Shown piece by piece: positions 1 to 9,095 of a stretch of 49,202 nt of DNA (position 1 is the first letter of the stretch; each line of letters starts with the position of its first letter). Origin of the DNA: Verrucomicrobiota bacterium (GTDB lineage: Bacteria > Verrucomicrobiota > Verrucomicrobiia > Limisphaerales > SXTU01). Location of the stretch: positions 1 to 49,202 of the forward strand of contig VHDH01000013.1 in the NCBI GenBank assembly GCA_016871445.1, in the 5' to 3' direction. A model generated the notes under the pieces. The model ran no database searches. It was given only the letters and a program-made list of their open reading frames with translations, and was not told the DNA's origin. The position numbers and the translations under genes are program-made.

Positions 1-249
1 GACTGCCTTGTTTTGGTCGAAGTAAAAACGCGCTCCTCCGAGACTTGGACGCGTCCCGCCGCCGCCGTGAACGCACGCAAAAAGCGGCTCCTATCGCTGG
101 TGGCAATGGATTACCTCCGCCTGCTCAAAGACCCACGGGTGAAAATTCGCTTCGACATTGTCGAGGTGCTGCTCAACGGAGGCGCAGTGCGCGAGGTGCG
201 ACACTTGCCGAACACTTTTTCCCTGTCGCCTCCTTTCCGGCTCGGGTGA
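1..249 (+). CDS. YraN/UPF0102 family protein, 3' part
   Basis: The gene enters from the left edge and only its last 82 codons are present. The visible start of the protein reads LVEVKTRSS, the core motif of the YraN/UPF0102 family, which has a Holliday-junction-resolvase-like nuclease fold; the E and K of EVKTR match the family's putative active site. It continues with AVNARKKRLL and RFDIVEVL, both normal family blocks. The family's biochemical role is poorly defined; a nuclease function is inferred from fold only. The C-terminal 20 or so residues are Pro/Ser-rich and not typical. It converges on the DUF1080 gene. The start codon lies outside the window. Confidence 0.85.
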   Translation, partial: DCLVLVEVKTRSSETWTRPAAAVNARKKRLLSLVAMDYLRLLKDPRVKIRFDIVEVLLNGGAVREVRHLPNTFSLSPPFRLG

Positions 250-306
250 CCCGAAAAGCAAACCGCCGGCGCAAGGCCAACGGTTGCAGAAAACACCGGC
301 GACTGT

Positions 307-324
307 ACCAGGCTTAAGGCTGGT
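307..324 (-). other. Small hairpin spanning the DUF1080 stop codon
   Basis: The arms ACCAG (307-311) and CTGGT (320-324) are perfectly complementary around an 8-base loop that contains the TAA stop of the DUF1080 gene. No U-tract follows. This is the weakest member of a group of stop-codon hairpins in this window and could be chance. Confidence 0.35.
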
Positions 325-1144
325 CGTAATCACCCAGCTTGCGCAGCCAGATGTTGCGAAAGCGCATTGGATTATTGTGGTCTTGGAGCTGGATGAAAAC
401 TTCGGGCGGATGCGGTTTGCTGTAGTCGCCATTGCGCTGGTGCGGGGTGTTGCCTTGGTACTCTTTGCGGTGATGCACCACGACCCCGTTATGGATGACT
501 GTCACCGCCGCCTTTTTTGCGATCTTACCGTCAGTGCCCCAGCGCGGAGACTCGAAGATGATGTCGTAACTCTGCCATTCGCCGGGCTTCTTGCTCGCGT
601 TCACGAGCGGCGGGGACTGGCCGTAAAGGGCGGCGCACTGGCCGTCGGGGTAGGTCGGGTTCTCGAAGGAGTCGAGTACTTGAACCTCATAAATGCCGTT
701 GAAGAGCACGCCGCTGTTGCCGCGGCCCTGGCTGTTGCCGTCGACCTTGGCCGGCGTGGCAAACTCCAAGTGCAACTGGAAGTCAGCGAATCCATCCTTG
801 GTGCGAATGCTGCCGCTCTTGGGGGCGACTTCCATGTAACCGTCTTCCAGCTTCCATGTGGCATCGCCTTTTGGCCCGCTCCACTTGGAAAGGTCCTTGC
901 CGTTAAACAATACGATGGCGTCCGAGGGCGGTGGGGCCTGATGGCTGAAGGTAGCGGCAGACGTTACGACACGCGGCGCGGGCCGGGTGCCGTCGTGGAC
1001 GTGCCACTTGGTGCCGGGAATGAGGGGCGAAGTAGCCTCGTAGCCGAGGCTCTTCTTGGCCGCGTCGGCGGCGGTTAGCGCGATTGCCGCACTGGCGATA
1101 GCGGCGGGGACGATGAACTTGGGGGAGAGGAATTGTTTGAACAT
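314..1144 (-). CDS. Secreted DUF1080 (3-keto-disaccharide hydrolase fold) protein
   Basis: A 276-residue exported protein with a signal-like N-terminus (basic MFKQF, then an Ala/Ile-rich stretch ending near ADAA). From about residue 75 it has the DUF1080 concanavalin-like fold: FNGKDLSKW, GNSGVLFNGIYEVQVLDS, and a C-terminal RFRNIWLR strand. Members of this family include 3-keto-glycoside hydrolases and are very abundant in Planctomycetes and Verrucomicrobia, so a role in periplasmic carbohydrate turnover is likely but the substrate is unknown. The start at 1144 is preferred to an in-frame start at 1195 because it gives a clean signal peptide. It is transcribed away from the SGNH/propeller gene across a 210-base divergent region. 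Confidence 0.92.
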   Translation of the reverse strand: MFKQFLSPKFIVPAAIASAAIALTAADAAKKSLGYEATSPLIPGTKWHVHDGTRPAPRVVTSAATFSHQAPPPSDAIVLFNGKDLSKWSGPKGDATWKLEDGYMEVAPKSGSIRTKDGFADFQLHLEFATPAKVDGNSQGRGNSGVLFNGIYEVQVLDSFENPTYPDGQCAALYGQSPPLVNASKKPGEWQSYDIIFESPRWGTDGKIAKKAAVTVIHNGVVVHHRKEYQGNTPHQRNGDYSKPHPPEVFIQLQDHNNPMRFRNIWLRKLGDYDQP

Positions 1145-1354
1145 AAGGTCATCATTTCGGGGAGGGAAAAAAACGCAAGCCAGTTTCCGTTGCAACTTTG
1201 GCTAGGTAACCCCGGCTTTGGTCTGGGTATCCTTTGTGGCAGGGAGGCGCCGACGAGAGCGGCGCGTTAATTATGCTCGCCACCAACGCAGTCGCGCTCA
1301 ATAAAAGCCGCTGCCGCACGTCAACTATTGGCCCGTCAGATCAACTGTCATCAC

Positions 1355-4051
1355 ATGAAACTGAAGTCCCTCCTCGCCGCTGGCGCGCTGCTCGCGGCCT
1401 CGCTCACTCAATTGTTTGCCGCCGCCGTTGAACTGAAGCCCGGCGAAAACGTTGCGCTCATCGGCAACGGCCTCGCCGACCGCATGCAGCATCACGGCTG
1501 GCTTGAGACGCTCGTCCACGCCAAGTTCCCCAAGCACAATCTCGTCTTCCGCAACCTTGCAGCCGCCGGTGACGAGGTCGCCGGCTTCACCGAAAAGCCC
1601 GACGCCAAGTTCCGCATGCGGTCGGAGAACTTCGGCAGTTCCAACGACTGGCTCAAGCGCGTGCAGGCCGACGTGGTCTGGGCGTTCTTCGGCTACAACG
1701 AGTCCTTCGCCGGCGATGCGGGCCTCGCGCAGTTCAAGACCGACCTCGAGCGCGTCATCAAGCACACCACCAGCCAAAACTACAGTGGCAAGGGCAACGC
1801 TCGCCTCGTGCTCTTCTCGCCCATCGCCGCCGAGCCCAGCAACGACCCGAACCGCCCGGTCGCCGCGCCGCTCAACGCGAACTTGAAGAAATACTCTGCC
1901 GCGATGGCCGAGGTGGCGAAAGCGAACAACGTGCCGTTCATTGACCTGCACACGCCGTCGGAACAGCTCTTCGCCGCCGCCGCAAAGGCCAGACAGACGC
2001 TGACCTTCAACTCGGTTCACCTCTCCGAGGCCGGCGACAAGGCGCTCGCGCCGGAGGCCTTCCGTGCGCTGTTCGGCGAGACTGCGCCAGACGCGGCAAA
2101 GTTGGACAAACTTCGCAGCGCCGTGCTGGAAAAGAACTACGACTGGCACCAACGCTACCGCACCGTGGATGGCTACAATGTATACGGCGGCCGCTCCAAG
2201 CTCTCCTTCCCCGTCGAGGGCGCGATGGCCAAAGGCAAGGACGCTCCCAAGATCACCAACTACGACGTGATGCAGGACGAGATGGCCCAGCGCGATGTGA
2301 AGACCGCCAACCGCGACCAGGCCGTCTGGGCCGTGGCTAAGGGCGGCACCGCCAAGGTGGATGACAAAAACCTCCCGCCCGTCCGCACGCTCAAGTCCAA
2401 CCGCCCCGACGAGTTCTACAAGCCCTTCCCCACCGGCGAGGAAGCCATCAAGCACATCACCGTGGCCAAGGGCGCGAAGGTCACGCTCGTCGCCGAGGAG
2501 AAGCAATTTCCTGAGCTGGCCAGCCCGGTGCAGATGGGTTTCGACACCAAGGGCCGCCTCTGGGTCGCCGCGTGGCCGAGCTATCCCGAGCTGCGCCCGA
2601 CGGATAAGGTGTTCGACAAGCTGCTCGTGTTCGACCTCGGCGCGGATGGCAAGGCGCAGAAATGCACCACTTTCCTCGACGGCTTGAACTGCCCCACCGG
2701 CTTCCAGTTCCACAAGGATGGCGTGCTCGTAGTGCAGTCACCCGACGTGTGGTTCGCGCGCGACACCAACGGCGACGGCAAGGCCGACTGGAAGGAACGC
2801 GTCCTCATGGGCCTGGATTCCGCTGACTCCCACCACACCGCCAATGCAATGGCTTACGGCCCCGGCGGCGACACCTTCCTGAGCGACGGAGTCTTCCACC
2901 GCACGCAGATGGAGACGCCTTTCGGCCCACCCGTCCGCAATAGCGACGGCTGCATCTATCGCTGGGAGCCGCTCACACATAAGCTTGAGCGCTACATCCC
3001 CTACGGCTTTGCGAATCCGCACGGCAAGGTCTTCGACCGCTGGGGCAACGACATCATCACTGACGCCACCGGCAACGCGAACTACTTCGGCCCGGCCTTC
3101 AGCGGCATGCTCACCGGCGACGCGGGCAGCAAGCACCCGGGCATGAAACAGTTCTGGAATCGTCCCTCGCGCCCGTGCCCCGGCACCGGAATGGTTTCGA
3201 GCCGTCACTTCCCGGAGGATTGGCAGGGCAATTTCCTCAACGCAAACGTGATTGGCTTCCAAGGCATCTTCCGCGTGAAAGTCAGCGAGGACGGCGCGGG
3301 CTTGAAAGGCGAAACGCTTGAAGACCTCATCAAGGGCGACAACAACCAGATTCCCAACTTCCGCCCCTCCTGCATGGCGGTCGCACCGGACGGCTCGATC
3401 TACTTCTGCGACTGGGCCAAGGAACTCATCGGCCACATGCAGCACCACATCCGCGACCCAGGCCGTGACAAGACCCACGGCCGCATCTACCGCATCACCT
3501 TCGAGGGCCGCCAACTGCTCAAGCCGGTTAAGATTGATGGCGAGCCCATCGACAAGCTGCTCGCCGCCCTCACCACGCCGGAGGACGATGTCCGCACCCG
3601 CGCCAAAATCGAATTAAGCAAGCACGACTCCGCCAAGGTCATCGCCGCGACCAAGAAGTGGATCGCCGGCCTCAGCAAGACCGACCCCGAATACGAGCAC
3701 CACCGCCTCGAAGGGCTGTGGGTCCACCAGTGGCACAATGTCGTGGACGAGGCGCTCCTCAAGGACGTGCTGAAATCCCCCGACCACCGCGCCCGCGCCG
3801 CCGCCACGCGCGTGCTCTGCTACTGGCGCGACCGCGTGAAAGCCCCGCTTGACCTCCTCAAAGTTCAGGCCGCCGACGCCCACCCGCGCGTCCGCCTCGA
3901 AGCCATCCGCGCGTGCAGCTTCTTCACCACTAGCGCCGCCGCCGAAGTCGCGCTTAGCGCGCTGGAGAAGGAAGCTGACGTGAACAAGCCGGATTACTAC
4001 ATCAAGTATTGCCTCGACGAGACCCTCAAGCAGCTCGGGAAGTTCAAGTGA
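1355..4051 (+). CDS. SGNH-like domain fused to PVC-type dehydrogenase propeller and HEAT-like tail
   Basis: 898 residues. A signal peptide (about 1-23) is followed by an SGNH/GDSL-like domain (about 25-245), a linker, a PVC-type membrane-bound dehydrogenase/sorbosone-dehydrogenase-like beta-propeller (about 365-735) and a HEAT-like alpha-helical tail. The SGNH domain is altered: the nucleophile block reads GNGL (37-40) where GDSL is usual, and the last block reads NSVH (219-222) where DxxH is usual, while GYNE (113-116) resembles the oxyanion-hole block. A calcium-type loop DTNGDG starts at residue 470. The haem-binding CxxCH that many relatives carry at the C-terminus is absent. The start at 1355 is chosen because it begins the signal peptide. 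The protein is probably periplasmic and sugar-related; its reaction is unknown. Confidence 0.88.
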   Translation: MKLKSLLAAGALLAASLTQLFAAAVELKPGENVALIGNGLADRMQHHGWLETLVHAKFPKHNLVFRNLAAAGDEVAGFTEKPDAKFRMRSENFGSSNDWLKRVQADVVWAFFGYNESFAGDAGLAQFKTDLERVIKHTTSQNYSGKGNARLVLFSPIAAEPSNDPNRPVAAPLNANLKKYSAAMAEVAKANNVPFIDLHTPSEQLFAAAAKARQTLTFNSVHLSEAGDKALAPEAFRALFGETAPDAAKLDKLRSAVLEKNYDWHQRYRTVDGYNVYGGRSKLSFPVEGAMAKGKDAPKITNYDVMQDEMAQRDVKTANRDQAVWAVAKGGTAKVDDKNLPPVRTLKSNRPDEFYKPFPTGEEAIKHITVAKGAKVTLVAEEKQFPELASPVQMGFDTKGRLWVAAWPSYPELRPTDKVFDKLLVFDLGADGKAQKCTTFLDGLNCPTGFQFHKDGVLVVQSPDVWFARDTNGDGKADWKERVLMGLDSADSHHTANAMAYGPGGDTFLSDGVFHRTQMETPFGPPVRNSDGCIYRWEPLTHKLERYIPYGFANPHGKVFDRWGNDIITDATGNANYFGPAFSGMLTGDAGSKHPGMKQFWNRPSRPCPGTGMVSSRHFPEDWQGNFLNANVIGFQGIFRVKVSEDGAGLKGETLEDLIKGDNNQIPNFRPSCMAVAPDGSIYFCDWAKELIGHMQHHIRDPGRDKTHGRIYRITFEGRQLLKPVKIDGEPIDKLLAALTTPEDDVRTRAKIELSKHDSAKVIAATKKWIAGLSKTDPEYEHHRLEGLWVHQWHNVVDEALLKDVLKSPDHRARAAATRVLCYWRDRVKAPLDLLKVQAADAHPRVRLEAIRACSFFTTSAAAEVALSALEKEADVNKPDYYIKYCLDETLKQLGKFK

Positions 4052-4087
4052 ACTGTGAGACAGGTTTAATTTCACGGCCGGGCTTGG

Positions 4088-4130
4088 ACCGCGTCGGCCA
4101 GCTGAGGCTAAGCCCAAAGCGCGGTTTTTT
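4088..4130 (+). terminator. Possible first terminator after the SGNH/propeller gene
   Basis: ACCGCG (4088-4093) pairs with CGCGGT (4120-4125), and a run of six T follows directly. The loop of 26 bases is long, so this is only a moderate candidate; it stands just before a better terminator. Confidence 0.4.
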
Positions 4131-4133
4131 CGC

Positions 4134-4160
4134 ATCCCAGGCGAAGCCCGGGATCTTTTT
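4134..4160 (+). terminator. Rho-independent terminator
   Basis: A tight hairpin: ATCCC, one mismatch, GGC, a GAA loop, GCC and GGGAT, followed by CTTTTT. It lies 83 bases after the stop of the SGNH/propeller gene and separates it from the ferredoxin gene. Confidence 0.72.
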
Positions 4161-4327
4161 AAAAGGGACTGACTAAACCTCGATTGGGCCAACATGTTTT
4201 TAAAATTCAGCTTAAGCCTTCATTATCCTGCTCCCCCACAGCTTCAGCCGGACTGAAACTTTGGAGAAGGCGCTTGCCAATGTGCCGCCTCCCCCGCATA
4301 AATCGTTTGTCTCAACTATCGAACTGT

Positions 4328-4558
4328 ATGGCTGACATCGCTAATAAATACGAAAATAACGTCATCGGAAAATTCTTCGTGGACAATCAGTGCATTGACT
4401 GCGACCTGTGCCGCGAAACCGCCCCCGAAAACTTCACGCGCTTTGATGATGGCGGTTACTCCTACGTGAAAAAGCAGCCCGAAACCCCCGAAGAAGAAGC
4501 TCAATGCAAGGAAGCCAAAGAGGGTTGCCCCGTGGAAGCCATCGGCGACAACGGCTGA
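4328..4558 (+). CDS. Small [4Fe-4S] ferredoxin
   Basis: A 76-residue soluble electron carrier. It has CIDCDLC near the N-terminus (three cluster ligands in a C-x2-C-x2-C pattern) and GCPVEAIG at the C-terminus (the fourth ligand). This matches single-cluster ferredoxins such as those of Thermotoga and Desulfovibrio. The CP that often follows the first block is absent (RETAPENF), and the extra Cys in QCKEA may correspond to the structural cysteine seen in that family. The start at 4328 is preferred to an upstream in-frame start because the extra residues have no family match. It stands alone between two terminators, so it is probably its own transcript. Its redox partner is not evident here. 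Confidence 0.92.
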   Translation: MADIANKYENNVIGKFFVDNQCIDCDLCRETAPENFTRFDDGGYSYVKKQPETPEEEAQCKEAKEGCPVEAIGDNG

Positions 4559-4576
4559 TCTTTCATCTGCTTTAAG

Positions 4577-4608
4577 AAAACCCGCCCGCGCTTGCTGGCG
4601 GGTTTTTT
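4577..4608 (+). terminator. Rho-independent terminator of the ferredoxin gene
   Basis: AAAACCCGCC (4577-4586) pairs perfectly with GGCGGGTTTT (4597-4606) around a 10-base loop and runs into a T-tract. It starts 18 bases after the ferredoxin stop codon. Confidence 0.9.
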
Positions 4609-4647
4609 CGTTTGATAGCCAGAGGGTTTCCGAGAATATGGGTGACC

Positions 4648-4717
4648 GACGTCATTGCCGCCAATAGGCCGACGCGCCTAAATCGTAAACTTGTAACCAT
4701 CCTCTTTTGATGACGTC
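4648..4717. repeat. Separated inverted pair of GACGTCAT sites
   Basis: GACGTCAT (4648-4655) and its exact reverse complement ATGACGTC (4710-4717) lie 54 bases apart, upstream of the EF-hand/cytochrome gene at 4752. Each half also holds the palindrome GACGTC. It looks like a pair of regulator sites, but no regulator can be named. Confidence 0.4.
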
Positions 4718-4751
4718 GTCTCTCTTGTAACGAGTCACTGATCAAGCTGCC

Positions 4752-7667
4752 ATGAACAAGCTCCTCTGGACACTCCCGCTCTTGCTCGCTGCTGGCTTGT
4801 TCGCACAGCAACCGCCCGGAAAAAAAAGTTTTCCCGGTGCGGGAGCCCCGTTTGACCCGGGCACGGCTTTTCGTCTCCTGGACGCTAATCGCGATGGCAA
4901 AGTGGACAAGGCTGAGTTCGCACGTTCACCGCGGTTCCGAGATCAGCATGAGCTGGCTGATGCCACATTTGCACTGCTGGACAAAAACAAGGACGGCTCC
5001 CTCACGCGGGCCGAGTTCGCTGAGTTGCTCACTCTTGCGCCGGGTGGTCCGCGTCCCGGCGGCAATGATCCAGCGCAGTCGCAATTCGCCTCGCCCAAGT
5101 CCGCGACGCCCGCGAAAACCCCAGAGCGCACCACTTCGCCAGAAGAGTTGGCTTTCTTCGAGTCGAAGATTCGTCCCGTGCTGGTGGAGAAGTGTTACAA
5201 GTGTCACGCAGCGGGCGAGGGCAACAAAATCAAAGGCGGCCTCGCGCTCGACACGCGCGATGGTGCCCGCAGAGGCGGTGATTCTGGTCCGGCCATTGTG
5301 CCCGGCAACCCGGCGAAGTCGCTCCTGCTCGAAGCTATTCGTTACACGAAGAATGACCTGCAGATGCCGCCGGAAAAGGACGGCGGCAAGCTTTCCGACG
5401 CGGTCATCAAGGACTTCGAGCGTTGGATTCAGACCGGGGCTGCTGACCCGCGCACGGGCAGCGGGCTGGCAAAGAAGGAATACGACGGCTCAAAGGCAAA
5501 GGATCACTGGGCCTATCAACCTTTGAAGAAATCGCCCGTGCCCTCCGTGATAAATGCCGTCTGGCCTAAGAGCGACATCGACCGATTCGTGCTCGCGCAC
5601 TTGGAGTCGAAGGGCCTTACACCGGTTGCGGACGCCAGCAAGCTCACGCTGCTGCGCCGAGTTTACTTCGACCTCATCGGCCTGCCACCAACCTTTGATG
5701 AGGTGAATGCCTTCCTCGACGACAAGTCCGCTGACCCGTTCGCGAACGTCGTGGACCGGTTGCTCGCGTCGCCGCAGTTCGGCGAGCGCTGGGGCCGGCA
5801 TTGGCTCGACGTGGCGCGCTACGCCGAGTCCACCGGCAAGGACGTAAATACGCCTTACCCACACGCTTGGCGTTACCGCGACTACGTCATCACCGCCTTC
5901 AATGCGGACAAGCCCTATGACCGTTTCGTGCGCGAGCAGATCGCGGGAGATTTACTGCCTTCGACCTCCGACCAACAAAGAGCCAGTCAACTCGTCGCCA
6001 CCGGCTTTCTCGCCATTGGCCCGCGCAGCCTCAACGAACAAAATGGGCGTCTGTTTTACCTCGACTTGGCGGATGAGCAGATTGACACACTTTCGCAGGC
6101 GTTTCTCGGCACAACCATCGCGTGTGCTCGCTGCCACGACCACAAGTTCGACCCCATTTCGCAAAAAGACTATTACGCCTTGGCCGGGATTTTTCTCTCC
6201 ACGGAAACACGCTATGGCACGGTGCAAGGCGTGCAGACCCGGCGTCCGTCCGAACTGTTTGACCTGCCAAAGAACGCCAACGCACCGACGCTCAATCGTA
6301 CGATGAACCTCGAAGAGCGGGCTCGGGTAGAGAAGCAACTCGCTGACAAGCGCACTGAACTACGCGACCTCTTCACACCCGCGCCCGGCCAGAAGGGCAA
6401 AGGGCCGCAGGCGGACAACGATCCGCGCCGCACGCTGGAACGCCTGCGCCTGCTATTCGAGACCGGTCAGCTCGAATCGCGCCTCAAGCAATACGATGCC
6501 AAGACCGGCGAAGAAAAGGCGCTGGCGATGGGCGTCCAGGACCTGCCGCGCACGCAAACCTCTGAGCGGATGGCTAATTTCCGCCGCTTTGCTGAGGGCC
6601 GCATCGGCGGCGGACGCCCGGACGAGTTCAGCGCCATCGCAGACGCCGCACTTTACACTCGTGGCGATGCCAGTAAGCCCGCCGAGAAAGTCGCGCGCGC
6701 CCTTCCCGTTGCGCTCACGCACGGCACGGCACCGCGCATCCCGACCTCCGCCAGCGGACGCAAGGAACTGGCCGACTGGCTCACCAGCGCGGGCAACCCG
6801 CTCACGGCGCGTGTCTGGGTTAATCGCGTGTGGGGCTGGCTGGTCGGCGAGGGCCTTGTGAACTCGCCGGATAACTTTGGCACCACGGGCGGCAAGCCGA
6901 GCAATGCGGCATTGCTCGACACGCTGGCGGTGCGCTTCATGGAGAACGGGTGGAGCACAAAACAGCTTATTCGCGAAATCGTGTTAAGCCGCGCCTACCA
7001 ATTGTCCACTGACTACAACGAACACAACCACACCGCCGATCCGGAAAACCGCCTTCAGTGGCGCATGTCGCCGCGCCGGATTGATGCCGAGGGCGTCCGC
7101 GACGCGATGCTACACGCGGCGGGACGACTCGATCTCAAGGCTCCCATAGGATCCGTCGTCGCCACGAAGGGAGATTTTCCGATTGATGGGCCAAATGCTG
7201 CCGCGCTCGGTTTTTCCGAAGCGCAGCTCAATGCCAACACTAGCCACCGGTCCGTCTATCTGCCCATCGTCCGCGACCGTGAGCCGGAGGTGCTCGAACT
7301 GTTCGACTTTCCCGACGCGAGCCTGGTCACCGGCAAGCGCGAGAGCACGAGCGTGCCAGCGCAGGCATTGTTCCTGCTCAACAGCCCGTTCGTCGCAGAC
7401 CTGGCTGGGTCACTCGCAAACCTGCTGTTGCGCTGGCAGTCCAGCGGCGTGAGTGCGGATGAGACAGCGCAGCTCAGGGAACGCGTGAATGTGGCTTACT
7501 GGCTCACCCTCACCCGCCCGCCTACCACGAACGAACTCAAGGCCGCGCAGGACTTTTTTGCGAAGTTCCTCGGCGACAAGCCGGCCAGCCCCGCGTTGCA
7601 AGCCGCCGCGTGGACTAGTTTTTGCCGCGCGCTCTTTGCGAGCGCAGAGTTTAGACAGTTGAATTAA
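4752..7667 (+). CDS. EF-hand, cytochrome c, DUF1549 and DUF1553 protein (PSD1 type)
   Basis: 971 residues with a Sec-type signal peptide (about 1-18). Two EF-hand loops follow, DANRDGKVDKAEF (from 44) and DKNKDGSLTRAEF (from 77). Then comes a planctomycete-type cytochrome c domain with one haem site, CYKCH (148-152), followed by DUF1549 (about 275-480; FGERWGRHWLDVARYAES) and DUF1553 (about 690-960; NPLTARVWVNRVW). Proteins of this type are very numerous in Planctomycetes and Verrucomicrobia and are nearly always paired with a DUF1501 protein, as here 47 bases downstream. They are thought to act in the periplasm on complex polysaccharides, but no enzymatic activity is established. The N-terminal EF-hand pair is an addition to the usual layout and suggests calcium control or stability. 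Confidence 0.93.
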   Translation: MNKLLWTLPLLLAAGLFAQQPPGKKSFPGAGAPFDPGTAFRLLDANRDGKVDKAEFARSPRFRDQHELADATFALLDKNKDGSLTRAEFAELLTLAPGGPRPGGNDPAQSQFASPKSATPAKTPERTTSPEELAFFESKIRPVLVEKCYKCHAAGEGNKIKGGLALDTRDGARRGGDSGPAIVPGNPAKSLLLEAIRYTKNDLQMPPEKDGGKLSDAVIKDFERWIQTGAADPRTGSGLAKKEYDGSKAKDHWAYQPLKKSPVPSVINAVWPKSDIDRFVLAHLESKGLTPVADASKLTLLRRVYFDLIGLPPTFDEVNAFLDDKSADPFANVVDRLLASPQFGERWGRHWLDVARYAESTGKDVNTPYPHAWRYRDYVITAFNADKPYDRFVREQIAGDLLPSTSDQQRASQLVATGFLAIGPRSLNEQNGRLFYLDLADEQIDTLSQAFLGTTIACARCHDHKFDPISQKDYYALAGIFLSTETRYGTVQGVQTRRPSELFDLPKNANAPTLNRTMNLEERARVEKQLADKRTELRDLFTPAPGQKGKGPQADNDPRRTLERLRLLFETGQLESRLKQYDAKTGEEKALAMGVQDLPRTQTSERMANFRRFAEGRIGGGRPDEFSAIADAALYTRGDASKPAEKVARALPVALTHGTAPRIPTSASGRKELADWLTSAGNPLTARVWVNRVWGWLVGEGLVNSPDNFGTTGGKPSNAALLDTLAVRFMENGWSTKQLIREIVLSRAYQLSTDYNEHNHTADPENRLQWRMSPRRIDAEGVRDAMLHAAGRLDLKAPIGSVVATKGDFPIDGPNAAALGFSEAQLNANTSHRSVYLPIVRDREPEVLELFDFPDASLVTGKRESTSVPAQALFLLNSPFVADLAGSLANLLLRWQSSGVSADETAQLRERVNVAYWLTLTRPPTTNELKAAQDFFAKFLGDKPASPALQAAAWTSFCRALFASAEFRQLN

Positions 7668-7714
7668 TCTTCTCGCCGTGTCTGTCTGCTGAAACTCATA
7701 CGATCGCTCAACTT

Positions 7715-9085
7715 ATGCAAACGCTCCCTTTCACCCGCCGCGCAGCGCTCTCCAGCGTGTCGTGCGGCTTTGGCTGGCTGGCTTTTTCCGCGCTGGCCAA
7801 CAAGTTGTCTGCTGCCGCTGGTGACAAGCCCCTTCTGCCAAAGCAGCCGCATTTCACACCCCGCGCCAAGCGCGTCATCTTCCTGTGCATGAACGGCGGG
7901 CCGTCGCACGTGGATACGTTCGACTACAAGCCAAAGCTCGTGGCCGACGATGGCAAGCCCGGCTCACGCCCCGGCAGTGTGTGGATGGCACCGAAAGCCG
8001 AGTTCAAACAACGCGGCCAATCCGGCCTTTGGATTTCGAGTCTGTTTCCGAATGTCGCGCAGCACGCAGACGACCTCGCGCTTGTCCGCTCAATGCAGAC
8101 GGATTTACCCGCGCACCCCCAGGCGTTCCTGCGCATGCACACCGGCACGTCGCAGTTTGTGCGGCCGTCGCTTGGCGCGTGGGCGACCTACGGCCTCGGC
8201 TCGGAGAACGAGAACCTGCCCGGCTTCATTACCATCGCGCCACCCAACAACGTCGGCGGTGCGCAGAACTACGGCAGCGCGTTCTTGCCGGCAATTTATC
8301 AGGGCACGCGCATTGGCAGCGGCGGGCGGTTCACTGGCTCACAAGCACAAGTGAAAAACCTCCAACCGCCCGGCACCGCGCAGGCGCAGCGGCTGGAACT
8401 GGATTTGATTCAAACGCTCAACCGCGAGGCGCTCGCCCGCAACCCGCATAACGCAGAGGTCGAGGGAGTCATCGAGAGCTTCGAACTGGCCTACAAGATG
8501 CAGAGCCAGATGCCCGCGGTGCTGGATTTGAACAAGGAAAGCACCGCGACGCGACAACTCTACGGCATCGGCGAGCGCGACACTGATGACTTCGGCAGGA
8601 AATGCCTCATGGCCCGGCGCTTCATCGAAGCGGGCGTGCGCTTTGTGGAAGTCGGGTCCGGCAACTGGGACCACCACTTCAATCTCTCCGGCGCGCTGGC
8701 CCGGAGTTGTGGCGGTGTGGACAAGCCCATCGCTGGTCTGCTCGCCGACCTTAAGCAGCGCGGACTGCTCAAGGACACGCTCGTCATATGGGGCGGTGAG
8801 TTCGGCCGCACGCCCTACGCGCAGGGCAACGACGGCCGCGACCACAATAACAAGGGCTTCACGCTCTGGTTGGCCGGCGGGGGCGCAAAGGGCGGGACCA
8901 GCTATGGCTCAACCGACGAGCACGGCGCTGAAGCGGTGCAAGACAAGGTCAACATCCACGACCTGCATGCGACGATCCTGCACCTGCTTGGACTGAACCA
9001 CGAGAAGCTCACCTTCCGCTACGCCGGCCGCGACTTTCGCTTGACCGACGTGAAGGGCGAAGTGGTTAAGGGCGTGGTTGCTTGA
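7715..9085 (+). CDS. Tat-exported DUF1501 protein
   Basis: 456 residues. The N-terminus has a twin arginine (TRRAALS) and a hydrophobic stretch, so export by the Tat route is likely. The mature part is DUF1501, which has an alkaline-phosphatase/sulfatase-like fold: FLCMNGGPSHVDTFD near residue 53, GGEFGRTP and GRDHNNKGFT in the C-terminal half, then LAGGGAKGG. The conserved acidic and His residues suggest metal binding. It follows the DUF1549/DUF1553 gene by 47 bases and is probably co-transcribed; the two families co-occur widely and are believed to work together in the periplasm. The reaction is unknown. Confidence 0.93.
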   Translation: MQTLPFTRRAALSSVSCGFGWLAFSALANKLSAAAGDKPLLPKQPHFTPRAKRVIFLCMNGGPSHVDTFDYKPKLVADDGKPGSRPGSVWMAPKAEFKQRGQSGLWISSLFPNVAQHADDLALVRSMQTDLPAHPQAFLRMHTGTSQFVRPSLGAWATYGLGSENENLPGFITIAPPNNVGGAQNYGSAFLPAIYQGTRIGSGGRFTGSQAQVKNLQPPGTAQAQRLELDLIQTLNREALARNPHNAEVEGVIESFELAYKMQSQMPAVLDLNKESTATRQLYGIGERDTDDFGRKCLMARRFIEAGVRFVEVGSGNWDHHFNLSGALARSCGGVDKPIAGLLADLKQRGLLKDTLVIWGGEFGRTPYAQGNDGRDHNNKGFTLWLAGGGAKGGTSYGSTDEHGAEAVQDKVNIHDLHATILHLLGLNHEKLTFRYAGRDFRLTDVKGEVVKGVVA

Positions 9086-9095
9086 AGGGCGGTTG

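Noticed and set aside
1325-2713. Long open frame on the minus strand opposite the SGNH/propeller gene
   Set aside because: It has no family motifs, is Val/Glu/Arg-rich as expected from the antisense of a GC-rich gene, and overlaps a well-supported gene.
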